Shown here one piece after another: positions 41,680-50,016 of a stretch of 64,000 bases of DNA (its first letter is position 1; every line of letters starts with the position of its first letter). The notes under the pieces were generated by a model. That model saw only the letters and a program-made list of their open reading frames with translations, had not been told where the DNA came from and searched no databases. Both the position numbers and the translations under genes were made by a program. The DNA comes from CAXNKG01 sp964202965 (lineage in GTDB: Bacteria; Acidobacteriota; Vicinamibacteria; Vicinamibacterales; UBA2999). The stretch covers positions 1-64,000 of the forward strand of contig CAXNKG010000010.1 in the NCBI GenBank assembly GCA_964202965.1. The letters are read 5' to 3'.

Positions 41680-43368
41680 ATGGGTGTGACGCGACCGCGC
41701 GCGCACTGGGGCTGGTACGTATTCCTGGCCGCCCTCGCGGCCCATGTGTTGCTGCGCGCCAGCGTGCGCCAGATCTACGACACCAATTTCTACGTCCTCT
41801 GGGAGGCGACGGCCCTGCTGGCCGGCGATCATCCGTATCGGGACTTCTACCAGTGGGGCACTCCCCTGATGACGGCGGTGAGCACGGCTGTGCAGTGGCT
41901 CGCCGGCAACCGGCTGATTGGCGAGTTCCTGATCCACTGGAGCTTTCTGATCGCCGCGGTGCTCGTGGGATTCCACCTCGCGGTCCGCCTGTCGGGTTCG
42001 GTGGCCGCCTCCCTGACCACATCAATTCTCGTGGTCGCCGCGCTGGCGGCGACGCCGACGTTCAACTTCCCCAAACTGTTCTTCTACCCCGTCGCCGTTC
42101 TCCTGGGGTGGTGGTACATGGAGCAGCCCGGCCTGCGGCGTGCATCGGCGATGGGGCTGATCACGGCCGTGGCCTTCCTCTATCGACACGACCACGGCGT
42201 CTACATCGGTGTGGCCTCCACGCTCGCGTTTGCGCTCACGCGCGTCATGACCCCGGCGTTGCGACAGTGGCGGACGGCGGCGGCCGAGATGGCGGCCTAC
42301 ACCCTGGTCGCGGTGCTGGCGATTGCACCCTGGGCCGCCCTCGTCCAGGCGAACGAAGGCTTCGTGGATTACGTGCGCATGCGCGCGGAACTGAATCGCA
42401 CGTGGGCGCCCGACCGTTCGCCGTTTCTGCTGCTGCTCGATGTCAATCCCGCGCCTGTCCTCGCCGGACGACCGGCCGGCGAGGTGGACGACGACGAGCC
42501 GCTGCGCGCGTGGCTGCCGCCGCGTGATACGGCGGCACACTGGCTGGCGCAGGTGTCGCTGCTGCTGCCGATGCTCGTCCTGCTGCCGGCGGCTCTGGAC
42601 GTCGCCCGGCGGCGCCGGACGCGGAAACCGTTCGACCTGGAGACCTGCGGCGCGGTCCTGGCCGCCGGCCTGGCGCTGATCGTGGCCGAGCGTCTGTTCA
42701 GGCAGGACTCGTATTTCCTCTCGTCGCTGCCTCTGACCGCCGCGCTCGGGGCGCGGCTCCTGGCATCACGTTCCGTGGCGCGTCAGGTGATTGCCATCCC
42801 GGCGCTCCTCGTCACGGCCATCGCCGTCCTTGGATTCGTCGACGAGCTCCGGCTGCTCAAGCCGCTGCGGGCCGAGGAGATTCCGCTGGACCAGCTCCTG
42901 GCGTCGCCCCCGATCGATGCGTTTCAGCCCGCTGAACCGACCCTGGCGCTCGAGCGGTCCGAGTGGTTTGAGCGGGACGCCGACCGCAAGCAGCGCATCA
43001 TGATGCGGTACGTCCACGACTGCACGCGCGACGGGGACCGCGTGCTCGTCACCGGCTCGACGCCGTTCCAGGTGGGCTACTACGTGGAGCGGCCGGTCGC
43101 GGGCGGTCATCTCCAGTGGCATCACAGGTGGCGGTCCGACCCGGCGCACGAGAGCCAGTCCCTGGCACTCATGGAGCGGCAGTCGGTCCCCTTTGCGTTC
43201 TCCACGCACGACCCGGTGCTGGAGGACTTCAAGGCGTACCCCCGCATCCATGAGTACCTCTCCAGGAATTACGTAGAACTCGAGGGGTCGGAAGGCCGGC
43301 TGCTCGTCGACACGAGGCGGACGCCGACGGGCACGTTCGGCCGTGTGGAGTTTCCGTGTTTTCGCTAG
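41680..43368 (+). CDS. GT-C-like membrane protein, two-Cys paralog family (subfamily A)
   Basis: About 562 aa from ATG 41680, 1 bp after the SDR stop. The first loop has QIYDTNFYVLWEATALLAGD and FYQWGTPLMTAV, then many helices with FLYRHDHGVYIGVA. The C-terminal domain is VHDCTRDGDRVLVTGSTPFQ, RPVAGGHLQWHHRWRSDPA and VPFAFSTHDPVLEDF, ending EFPCFR. It is very similar to the protein at 50.0-51.6 kb in this domain. Its cysteines align with those of the other four. It shares a unit with a DPM1-like GT2 and an SDR, so a lipid-P-sugar donor is plausible. Confidence 0.78.
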   Translation: MGVTRPRAHWGWYVFLAALAAHVLLRASVRQIYDTNFYVLWEATALLAGDHPYRDFYQWGTPLMTAVSTAVQWLAGNRLIGEFLIHWSFLIAAVLVGFHLAVRLSGSVAASLTTSILVVAALAATPTFNFPKLFFYPVAVLLGWWYMEQPGLRRASAMGLITAVAFLYRHDHGVYIGVASTLAFALTRVMTPALRQWRTAAAEMAAYTLVAVLAIAPWAALVQANEGFVDYVRMRAELNRTWAPDRSPFLLLLDVNPAPVLAGRPAGEVDDDEPLRAWLPPRDTAAHWLAQVSLLLPMLVLLPAALDVARRRRTRKPFDLETCGAVLAAGLALIVAERLFRQDSYFLSSLPLTAALGARLLASRSVARQVIAIPALLVTAIAVLGFVDELRLLKPLRAEEIPLDQLLASPPIDAFQPAEPTLALERSEWFERDADRKQRIMMRYVHDCTRDGDRVLVTGSTPFQVGYYVERPVAGGHLQWHHRWRSDPAHESQSLALMERQSVPFAFSTHDPVLEDFKAYPRIHEYLSRNYVELEGSEGRLLVDTRRTPTGTFGRVEFPCFR

Positions 43369-43371
43369 CGG

Positions 43372-44322
43372 TCAGACGACCGCACTGCCGACCGGCCGAT
43401 GCTGTCGGTACCACGCGATCGTCCTGCGGAGGCCCTCTTCGAACCCCACCTCGGCCCGGAAGCCGAACAACCGTTCGGCGCGCGACGTATCGAGCCGTCG
43501 CCTGGGTTGGCCGTCCGGCCTGGTCGGGTCCCACCGAATCTCGCCGGTGAAATCCATCAGCCGCGAGAGCAGCTCCGCCAGGTCCTGGATCGTGATTTCG
43601 AAGCCGGCCCCGAGATTCACCGGCTCCGCGCCGTCATAGCGTTCGGTCGCCATCCTGATGCCGCGCGCGGCGTCCTCGACGTACAGAAACTCGCGGGACG
43701 CCTGCCCCGTCCCCCAGACCTCGACGTGTGATGCGCGGCGGTCGATCGCATCCTGGAACTTCGCCAGGAGCGCGGGGATGACGTGTGACGATGAGGGATC
43801 GAAGTTATCGCCAGGGCCGTACAGGTTGACCGGGAGCAGGTGAATCGCGTTCATCCCGTACTGCTGCCGATACGCCTGCCCCTGGACGAGCAGCATCTTC
43901 TTCGCAAGGCCGTACGCCGCATTCGTCTCCTCCGGGTAGCCGTCCCAGAGGGTCTCCTCCCGAAACGGCACCGCCGCGAACTTGGGGTACGAACAGATCG
44001 TCCCGGCCGTCACGACCTTCCGGATCCCTGCCAGGCGGCATTCTTCCAGCAGCTGCACGCCCATCATGAGGTTGTCGAAGAAGTAGAGGCCGGGGTTGTC
44101 GCGGTTCGCGCCGATGCCGCCGACCCGCGCGGCCAGGTGGACAACCACCTCAGGCCCGACATCACGGAGGACCCGCGCGCAGGCCTCACGCGACACGAGG
44201 TCGTAGTCCTTCCTGCGGGGCACGACGACGTCCGCCCCGGCCGCTCGCAGTTCGTGCACGACACAGCGGCCGAGAAAGCCGGCGCCGCCCGTCACGAGCG
44301 CGCGCGTGGCGCGTAGTGTCAT
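43372..44322 (-). CDS. GDP-L-fucose synthase-like SDR
   Basis: The 316-aa protein matches GDP-4-keto-6-deoxy-mannose epimerase/reductase. The NAD loop is RALVTGGAGFLGRCVVHELR. HLAARVGGIGANRDNPGLYF is diagnostic of the family. The catalytic Ser is in GTICSYPKF, Tyr-x3-Lys in NAAYGLAKKML, and NLYGPGDNFDPSSSHVIPAL binds the sugar. RWDPTRPDGQPRRRLDTSRA ends the domain. A partner gmd for GDP-mannose 4,6-dehydratase is not visible in this window. It is convergent with the gene at 41.7-43.4 kb (3-bp gap) and transcribed alone. Confidence 0.88.
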   Translation of the reverse strand: MTLRATRALVTGGAGFLGRCVVHELRAAGADVVVPRRKDYDLVSREACARVLRDVGPEVVVHLAARVGGIGANRDNPGLYFFDNLMMGVQLLEECRLAGIRKVVTAGTICSYPKFAAVPFREETLWDGYPEETNAAYGLAKKMLLVQGQAYRQQYGMNAIHLLPVNLYGPGDNFDPSSSHVIPALLAKFQDAIDRRASHVEVWGTGQASREFLYVEDAARGIRMATERYDGAEPVNLGAGFEITIQDLAELLSRLMDFTGEIRWDPTRPDGQPRRRLDTSRAERLFGFRAEVGFEEGLRRTIAWYRQHRPVGSAVV

Positions 44323-44419
44323 CGACGCCTCGTCTGCATCTGTCCGCTCATCGTAACTGATGCCGGACTGTTCCGATCGGAAAGGCCTGCTCCGCCTTTC
44401 ACGGACGGGAGGCGCCTGC

Positions 44420-44425
44420 TACACT
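44420..44425 (+). promoter_or_regulatory. -10-like hexamer TACACT
   Basis: TACACT lies 7 nt before the ATG at 44433, in the 110-bp gap between divergent genes. No convincing -35 is seen 17 bp upstream. Confidence 0.3.
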
Positions 44426-44432
44426 GCCGTCG

Positions 44433-45845
44433 ATGCGTAGCCGGTGGGCGTGGGCCACACTCGCGGTCGCGGCCTCGCTGGCGCTTGGCCTGTCGTGGTG
44501 CATCATGCGCGGGCCGCTCACGCTGAACGATGGATTCGGTCCCATCCTCGAATCACGACTCTCCGAGAGCGCCCGCGACATCTACGAGCGCGCCATCTAC
44601 TCGCGCGGATACTGGCGTCCCCTGCGCGTCGTGCAGATCAAGCTGGTCGTCGACGCCGCGCCCCCTGACTCCACGTCCGCCTTCAAGGCCATCCACGTGG
44701 GACTCACCATCGCCACGTTTCTCCTGTTCGCGGCGTGGATCCGGCCCCGCACGATGACCGAGTTCGGGGCAGCCGGGATTGCGTTGATGATCGTGGCGGG
44801 ACACCACTCGTTCTTCGTCCTGTTCAGCGAGGCGTACCCCATCAATCATTTTCTCGAGATCCTCGCGCTGGCGCTCGCGGTGGCGTGTCTCGCCCGCGGC
44901 GAGCCGCGGTGGTGGAAAGGCGTGCTCGCCGCGCTGATCGTGGCCATTGGCGCCGTGACGATTGAATCCGGTCTGCTGATTGGCGTCGTCGTCATCGCGT
45001 GCTGGATGGTCGGCTGGCGGGGCATCTCCGGCCGCGGGGTCGTGGCCGTGGTCGCGGTCCTGGCCGCGTACCTCTACGTGCGGTTCGGCGTGCTCGAGAT
45101 TCCGTCGCCCGGCCTCGACGAACGGTCGGCTGGATGGTGGCTCGATCGCCTCGAGCCGCCGGAGCTCCTCGCGCGCTTCGGTGACAACCCGCTGCCCTTC
45201 TATGCCTACAACGTGATGGCGTCCGCGCTCGACGTGCTCTTCTCGGAACCGCGCACCGGAAGCTGGCTGATCGCACGCCGCTGGGTCGAGGACAACATGC
45301 GGCCCTGGAACTACGTGCATCTCGTCTCCAGCCTGCTGGTGACCGGGGCGCTCGTCGCGGCGCTCGTGCCGGCCCTGGCGCGCTGGCGGGCACGCGCGCT
45401 CGAGGACCGCGATCGGTTCGTCCTGGTCGCGTTCATCATGGTCGCCGCCAACAGCGTCATGAGTTTCGGGTACGTGAAGGACGAGGTCCTGAGCGTGGGA
45501 GCGGTGTTTTACGCCGGCGGCGCGTTTGCGATCCTCGCCAGCCTGGCCGATCGCGTCAACGGCGGGGTGATTCGCCGCACCGCCGTCATCGTGGTGCTGC
45601 TGGGAGCGTCGATCCTGTGGAGCAGCCGCGCGGCCGCCACCTTCTTCTCCCTGCAGGCCTCCGCGTTCAAGGTGTCAAACGACTGGGCCCAATACTCCCT
45701 CGACAGCGAGTCCGAGGAAATCCGAAACACCGAGGCGACCCGCCGCGCCTACGAAGCGATGCGCGCCCGGAGCCTCTCCTTCGGCGTCCCCCATCCAGTC
45801 TTTACGAAGCAACAGCGTGTGGACCGGTACCTCGAAGTCCAGTAA
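44433..45845 (+). CDS. Polytopic membrane protein of unknown function
   Basis: The 470-aa protein begins with a helix (WAWATLAVAASLALGLSW) and an outside loop LTLNDGFGPILESRLSESAR. About ten helices follow, including GLTIATFLLFAAWIRP and HFLEILALALAVACLA. Its layout resembles GT-C or O-antigen-ligase-like membrane proteins, but no signature is decisive and it lacks the two-Cys C-terminal domain. The tail NEDR-free end reads SFGVPHPVFTKQQRVDRYLE. Its last 29 bp overlap the start of the next membrane transferase, suggesting translational coupling. Role in glycan assembly is inferred only from place. Confidence 0.6.
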   Translation: MRSRWAWATLAVAASLALGLSWCIMRGPLTLNDGFGPILESRLSESARDIYERAIYSRGYWRPLRVVQIKLVVDAAPPDSTSAFKAIHVGLTIATFLLFAAWIRPRTMTEFGAAGIALMIVAGHHSFFVLFSEAYPINHFLEILALALAVACLARGEPRWWKGVLAALIVAIGAVTIESGLLIGVVVIACWMVGWRGISGRGVVAVVAVLAAYLYVRFGVLEIPSPGLDERSAGWWLDRLEPPELLARFGDNPLPFYAYNVMASALDVLFSEPRTGSWLIARRWVEDNMRPWNYVHLVSSLLVTGALVAALVPALARWRARALEDRDRFVLVAFIMVAANSVMSFGYVKDEVLSVGAVFYAGGAFAILASLADRVNGGVIRRTAVIVVLLGASILWSSRAAATFFSLQASAFKVSNDWAQYSLDSESEEIRNTEATRRAYEAMRARSLSFGVPHPVFTKQQRVDRYLEVQ

Positions 45846-47751
45846 GTTCGCGGCCGCCGGCGTCTTCATCGCGGCCGCCGGCTGGCGTGTGCTGACGTTC
45901 TCGGGATTCCAGAACGACCATTACGTGCATCTCGCCCGCGCCCAGCAGGTGGTGCTCGGGGACCTGCCCGTGCGCGACTTCGTCGATCCGGGAATGCCGT
46001 TGATGTACCTCACGTCCGCGGCGGCCTGGATCGTGGCTGGCGGATCCCCGGGCACGGAACTGCTGCTCGTCGCGCTCGGCTTCGCGATTGGTGCGGCATG
46101 CACCGTGGTCGTCGTGCACCGCCTGACGGGATCGGTGCTCGTGGCCATTGGCGCGGCCGCCCTGGAAGTGCTCATGGCCCCCCGCACCTACAGCTATCCG
46201 AAGGTCCTGCTCTATGCCCTGGCGGCCTGCGCGATTGTCGCCCTCGTGGAATCGCCGTCACGCTTGAGAGTGTGGTCCGCGGCGGCGATCGCCGCGGTGG
46301 CATTCCTGTTCAGACACGACCACGGGGTCTACATCGGCGTCGCAGCGGCCGTGGCCCTGCTGCTCGGCGGCTTTGGCGGCGGCCTTGGCAGCAACCTTCG
46401 CGCGAGCGCGACGCGCGCCGCGCTCTTCGCCGGCGTCGCGGCGCTGCTGGTCGCACCGTGGCTCGGATTTGTGGCCTACCACCAGGGACTCCGTGACTAC
46501 GTCGTATCAGGCCTGGCGTTCTCACGGGCCGAGGCGGAACGCAATCGCGGACCGCTGCAACTGCCTGCGCTCCGGCTTCCGCTCTCGGAGCTGGTGTCGG
46601 TGGCACCGCCGTTCCGGCCGAGGGCGCGGATCGAGTGGGTGCCGGGAATTCCGGATGCCACCCGGCAGCAACTGGAGACACGATACGGCCTCGAGCCGGC
46701 CGCCCTGGATGAAGAGGGCGCAGCCCGTGACTACCACGCCAGGCACCTCTCGCCCGACGAGGTGCGCGCGCTGGCCGAAGACCCGAACGTCGGGGACGCC
46801 CAGGGCCTCGATCGCTTCACGGAATGGTCGGACCGCGACGCGCTGATGGCACGGCTCTCCCCGGCGCGCGTCCGCGTCGGCCCGGGTTCGACGGTGCCGG
46901 ACAACGAGTACGTCTGGCTGCTGTATGTGTTCTACCTGCTCCCCTTCGTGTGCGTCGTGAGCGCGTGGCGGCGAGCGCGCAACGGGACTGCGGCGGCCGC
47001 CCACGAATGGCAGAGCATCGCGGCGCTGGCGGTGCTGGCGATGCTGGTGAACATGGGGCTGCTGCGCGGAACCCTGTCGGTGTGGCTGCCGGACGGAATC
47101 GCGCTCCCGGCCATACTCGGCGCCTGGCTCGTGGCTGCCATGTGGAACAGCCGCCGCGGGCGAATCGGCCTACGGGCCCTCGCCGTCGTCCTCGTGGCGC
47201 TGACGGCCGCCGCGGTCTGCCGCGCCGGGGACCTCGACTCGCAGATCGACCGCAGTGGTCTGCAATCGGGCCTTGGACCGAGGGTCGCCAGGCTGCACTC
47301 GCAACTGTGGGGCACGCATCGTGCCGCCGGCATGACGCCGAGCGGAGTGAGCAACGCCCTGCTGCCATTTTTTGAGTACCTGGCGCGCTGTACACACCGC
47401 GACGACCGGTTCCTGATGGCGCAGCTCTACCCGGATGTCTTCGTGCTGGCGGAGCGTGGATTCGCCGCCGGCCACGTGGCGTTTCTCGAGGGGTTCTACA
47501 CCTCTGAGGCGGATCAGCAGCTGGCTCTCGCGCGGATGCAGCGCGAATCGGTACCGTTCGTCCTGCTCATTCGGAACCGTGAAGATGTGTTCCGGGACAA
47601 TTTCGACCTCCTCCAGCGGCACATCGACGGGCGCTATCGGCTCATGGCGGACTTTCCAATCGAAGAGACAGATGCCGTGAACGCGTACGTCGACGCGACA
47701 CGGGCGCCGCTCGGAACCGACCCCTCAACGGGGTGGCCCTGCTTTCAGTAG
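45817..47751 (+). CDS. GT-C-like membrane protein, two-Cys paralog family (subfamily B)
   Basis: The 644-aa protein starts at GTG 45817 inside the previous gene. The first loop LTFSGFQNDHYVHLARAQQV and FVDPGMPLMYLTSAAAWIV match the subfamily B protein at 38.4-40.0 kb. FLFRHDHGVYIGVA is the shared internal motif. An extra outside stretch of about 130 residues (LELPALRL-like to SPARVRVGPGS) is not in the others. The C-terminus has YLARCTHRDDRFLMAQLYPD and ends GWPCFQ. The next gene, a DPM1-like GT2, starts at the base after its stop, giving a clear donor-acceptor enzyme pair. Confidence 0.75.
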   Translation: MWTGTSKSSKFAAAGVFIAAAGWRVLTFSGFQNDHYVHLARAQQVVLGDLPVRDFVDPGMPLMYLTSAAAWIVAGGSPGTELLLVALGFAIGAACTVVVVHRLTGSVLVAIGAAALEVLMAPRTYSYPKVLLYALAACAIVALVESPSRLRVWSAAAIAAVAFLFRHDHGVYIGVAAAVALLLGGFGGGLGSNLRASATRAALFAGVAALLVAPWLGFVAYHQGLRDYVVSGLAFSRAEAERNRGPLQLPALRLPLSELVSVAPPFRPRARIEWVPGIPDATRQQLETRYGLEPAALDEEGAARDYHARHLSPDEVRALAEDPNVGDAQGLDRFTEWSDRDALMARLSPARVRVGPGSTVPDNEYVWLLYVFYLLPFVCVVSAWRRARNGTAAAAHEWQSIAALAVLAMLVNMGLLRGTLSVWLPDGIALPAILGAWLVAAMWNSRRGRIGLRALAVVLVALTAAAVCRAGDLDSQIDRSGLQSGLGPRVARLHSQLWGTHRAAGMTPSGVSNALLPFFEYLARCTHRDDRFLMAQLYPDVFVLAERGFAAGHVAFLEGFYTSEADQQLALARMQRESVPFVLLIRNREDVFRDNFDLLQRHIDGRYRLMADFPIEETDAVNAYVDATRAPLGTDPSTGWPCFQ

Positions 47752-48924
47752 ATGGACACCCCCCACTTCTCCCTGGTCATCCCCGCGTACAACGAGTCCG
47801 GCCGGCTGCGCCACACCCTTCAACAGTGCGTCGCGGCCCTCGACACACATCCGCCCGGGTGGGAAATCATCGTCGTCGACGATGGGAGCACCGACGACAC
47901 CAGGATGGTCGCGGCGGAGGCAGCGGAACGGGACGCCCGGATCCGCGTGCTGGCGGCGCCGCATGGCGGGAAGGGGGCGGCGGTACGGCGGGGCATGCTG
48001 GAGGCGCGAGGCCGCTGGCGGTTCTTTGCCGACGCCGACCTCGCCGTCGGCCTGGAGCAGCTCCCACGTTTCTTTGAGGCCGATGGCGACGTCGTGATCG
48101 GATCCCGCGAGGCTCCGGGCGCGCGGCGGATCGGCGAACCGGTCTTCCGTCACCTGGTCGGACGCGCGTTCAACCTGATCGTGCGCCTGATTGCAGTACG
48201 AGGCATCCGGGACACACAGTGCGGCTACAAGTTGTTCTCAGCACGTGCGGCTGAGCTGCTGTTCCCCCTGTCGCGGCTCGACGGATTCGCCTTCGACGTC
48301 GAGCTGCTGTTCCTGGCGCGCCGCAACGGCTTGACAGTACGTGAGGTCCCCGTCACGTGGCACCATCGCACGGGCAGCCGCGTGCGGCTCCAGGCCGGCC
48401 TCATGGCCTTCGCGCAGGTCCTGCAGATTCGCGGGAACGACCTGCTTGGCCGGTATGATCGAGGGATGCGCTCGTCGCCACCGGCGAATCGTGTGCTGCC
48501 CGGATGGGTCATGGCCGTTCCGCCGATGCTCGTGGCTGCCTTTGCGCTGCTGCTGGGCCTCGGCGTGCCGCCCGTGACTCGCTGGTTCTGGCCCGCGTCG
48601 GACACCAACATCGTCGAAGCGGCGTTTGTCAGGGACGGCGCGCGCGTGCGCGTGCTCGCCGCGCGGGGTGCGTCGATCGATGACGCGCAGCGCGTGCGCC
48701 CGGGGCTGCTCGACAGCGACGACCCCCGGGTAATGACGCCGCTGGAGGCCGCGGTGCGCGGCCGAAGCGACGAAGTGGTCCGGGTTGTCCTCGAGCTCGG
48801 CGCGAAGGCTGACGCCGACGAAGCGAAGCGCCTGCAGTGCGTGGCGCTGGAGGAAGGCGTCGACGGTGCCGCTGCGCTGCTCGGCGAGGCGTTCGGGCTG
48901 GCGGCTCCTTCCTGCGGTCAATAA
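47752..48924 (+). CDS. Fusion: DPM1-like GT2 + membrane segment + ankyrin-like domain
   Basis: The 390-aa protein has a GT2 domain in residues 1-235: FSLVIPAYNESGRLRHTLQQ, IIVVDDGSTDDTRMVAAEA, RFFADADLAVGLEQLPRFFE and DTQCGYKLFSARAAELLFPL. That is the full size of a DPM1-like polyprenyl-phosphate glucosyltransferase. One membrane helix (GWVMAVPPMLVAAFALLLGL, 251-271) follows, then about 100 residues resembling ankyrin repeats (MTPLEAAVRGRSDEVVRVVL, ELGAKADADEAKRLQ). Ahead of Met239 (48466) are TATGAT and a gaggg site, so the second half may also be made alone. It sits right after the GT-C-like gene. Confidence 0.8.
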   Translation: MDTPHFSLVIPAYNESGRLRHTLQQCVAALDTHPPGWEIIVVDDGSTDDTRMVAAEAAERDARIRVLAAPHGGKGAAVRRGMLEARGRWRFFADADLAVGLEQLPRFFEADGDVVIGSREAPGARRIGEPVFRHLVGRAFNLIVRLIAVRGIRDTQCGYKLFSARAAELLFPLSRLDGFAFDVELLFLARRNGLTVREVPVTWHHRTGSRVRLQAGLMAFAQVLQIRGNDLLGRYDRGMRSSPPANRVLPGWVMAVPPMLVAAFALLLGLGVPPVTRWFWPASDTNIVEAAFVRDGARVRVLAARGASIDDAQRVRPGLLDSDDPRVMTPLEAAVRGRSDEVVRVVLELGAKADADEAKRLQCVALEEGVDGAAALLGEAFGLAAPSCGQ

Positions 48925-48960
48925 CGCCGCGCGACCATCCCTCATGGAAACGGAACGGTA

Positions 48961-49941
48961 ATGGACACCATGTCGACAGTGAAGCGGATGACGGCGCCAT
49001 ATGAGCGCAAGGCGCTCGTCAGGCCCAACCTTGCGTACTACATGTGGCGGTTCGTCGGGAACGGCAGGCGTGCTGCCCTGAAACTCGCCTCCCGGCCGCG
49101 GCATACTGACGCGCGCGGGATCGCGCGAGAGCTCCTGAAACAGGGGATATCGGTGGCCCCGTCCTCCCGGTTCCTCAGTGATGAAGGATCCGCGGCCCTG
49201 GCGGTGGCGGCCGCCGAGATCATCGCGCAGAGCCGCAGCGAAGACGTGCAGGCGATTGTCGCCGGGACGCGCGCCGCCTCGCACGGCAAGAAGGCCTTCC
49301 TCGTTGACCTGGTCCGGCAGGGGCGGCTGCCGGCGGATTCCCCGCTGCTGAAGGTCGCGCTCGACGTGAAGCTGCTGGAGATCGTCGCGTCGTATCTCGG
49401 CCTGTGGCCGTGCCTGCACGCGGTCGCCGGCTGGCTCAACTACTCGACGGACACGCCGGCTGAAACGTCCCAGCTGTGGCACCGTGACCCTGAGGATCTC
49501 AAGCTCGTCAAGGTCTTCATCTACCTGGAGGATGTGGAAGAGGCGCAGGGTCCGTTTACCTATATTCCGAACACGCAGCCTTTCGGCTCCCGCGCGCCGC
49601 AGGCGCTCAAGTGCCAGGCGAAACGAGTCGATGACGAGCGCATGCGGCGGTTCTTCTCGCCCGAGCGCTGGCGGGTCTGCACGGGACCGGCTGGAACGAT
49701 GATCCTGGCCGATACGGTGGGGTTCCACCGCGGAGGCAAACCGACGACAGGTACCCGCCTGCTCGTCACGTTTACCTACACGTCCGCGGTTGCCTTCGTC
49801 GAGCGATCGGTGGGCGTGACCACGATGCCGACCTGGATCTCGACCGGGATCCAGCGCTACGCCATCGAGCCGGCCGTGCGGGGCTCCGCCTCGGCGACTG
49901 GAAAACGCGCGCGGACGGCAGCGCCCGACGCCTCAGCCTGA
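48961..49941 (+). CDS. Phytanoyl-CoA dioxygenase-like Fe(II)/2-oxoglutarate oxygenase
   Basis: The 326-aa protein has a PhyH-type core: QLWHRDPEDLKLVKVFIYL carries the H-x-D pair, ADTVGFHRGGKPTTGTRLLV the distal His and the Arg that holds 2-oxoglutarate. YIPNTQPFGSRAPQ is also typical. The N-terminal 90 residues are basic and helical. Such enzymes hydroxylate small molecules or lipids; in glycan loci the role is uncertain. A start at ATG 48970 inside the ORF is possible. Its stop is followed in the same frame by the next membrane transferase. The last residues are low-complexity. Confidence 0.78.
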   Translation: MDTMSTVKRMTAPYERKALVRPNLAYYMWRFVGNGRRAALKLASRPRHTDARGIARELLKQGISVAPSSRFLSDEGSAALAVAAAEIIAQSRSEDVQAIVAGTRAASHGKKAFLVDLVRQGRLPADSPLLKVALDVKLLEIVASYLGLWPCLHAVAGWLNYSTDTPAETSQLWHRDPEDLKLVKVFIYLEDVEEAQGPFTYIPNTQPFGSRAPQALKCQAKRVDDERMRRFFSPERWRVCTGPAGTMILADTVGFHRGGKPTTGTRLLVTFTYTSAVAFVERSVGVTTMPTWISTGIQRYAIEPAVRGSASATGKRARTAAPDASA

Positions 49942-50016
49942 CGAATCGAGAGCCAGACTCTGACCGCCCCGCACGCCCGCGCGACTCGTACCTTCCCGAT
50001 CATCGTCGCGACGGTA

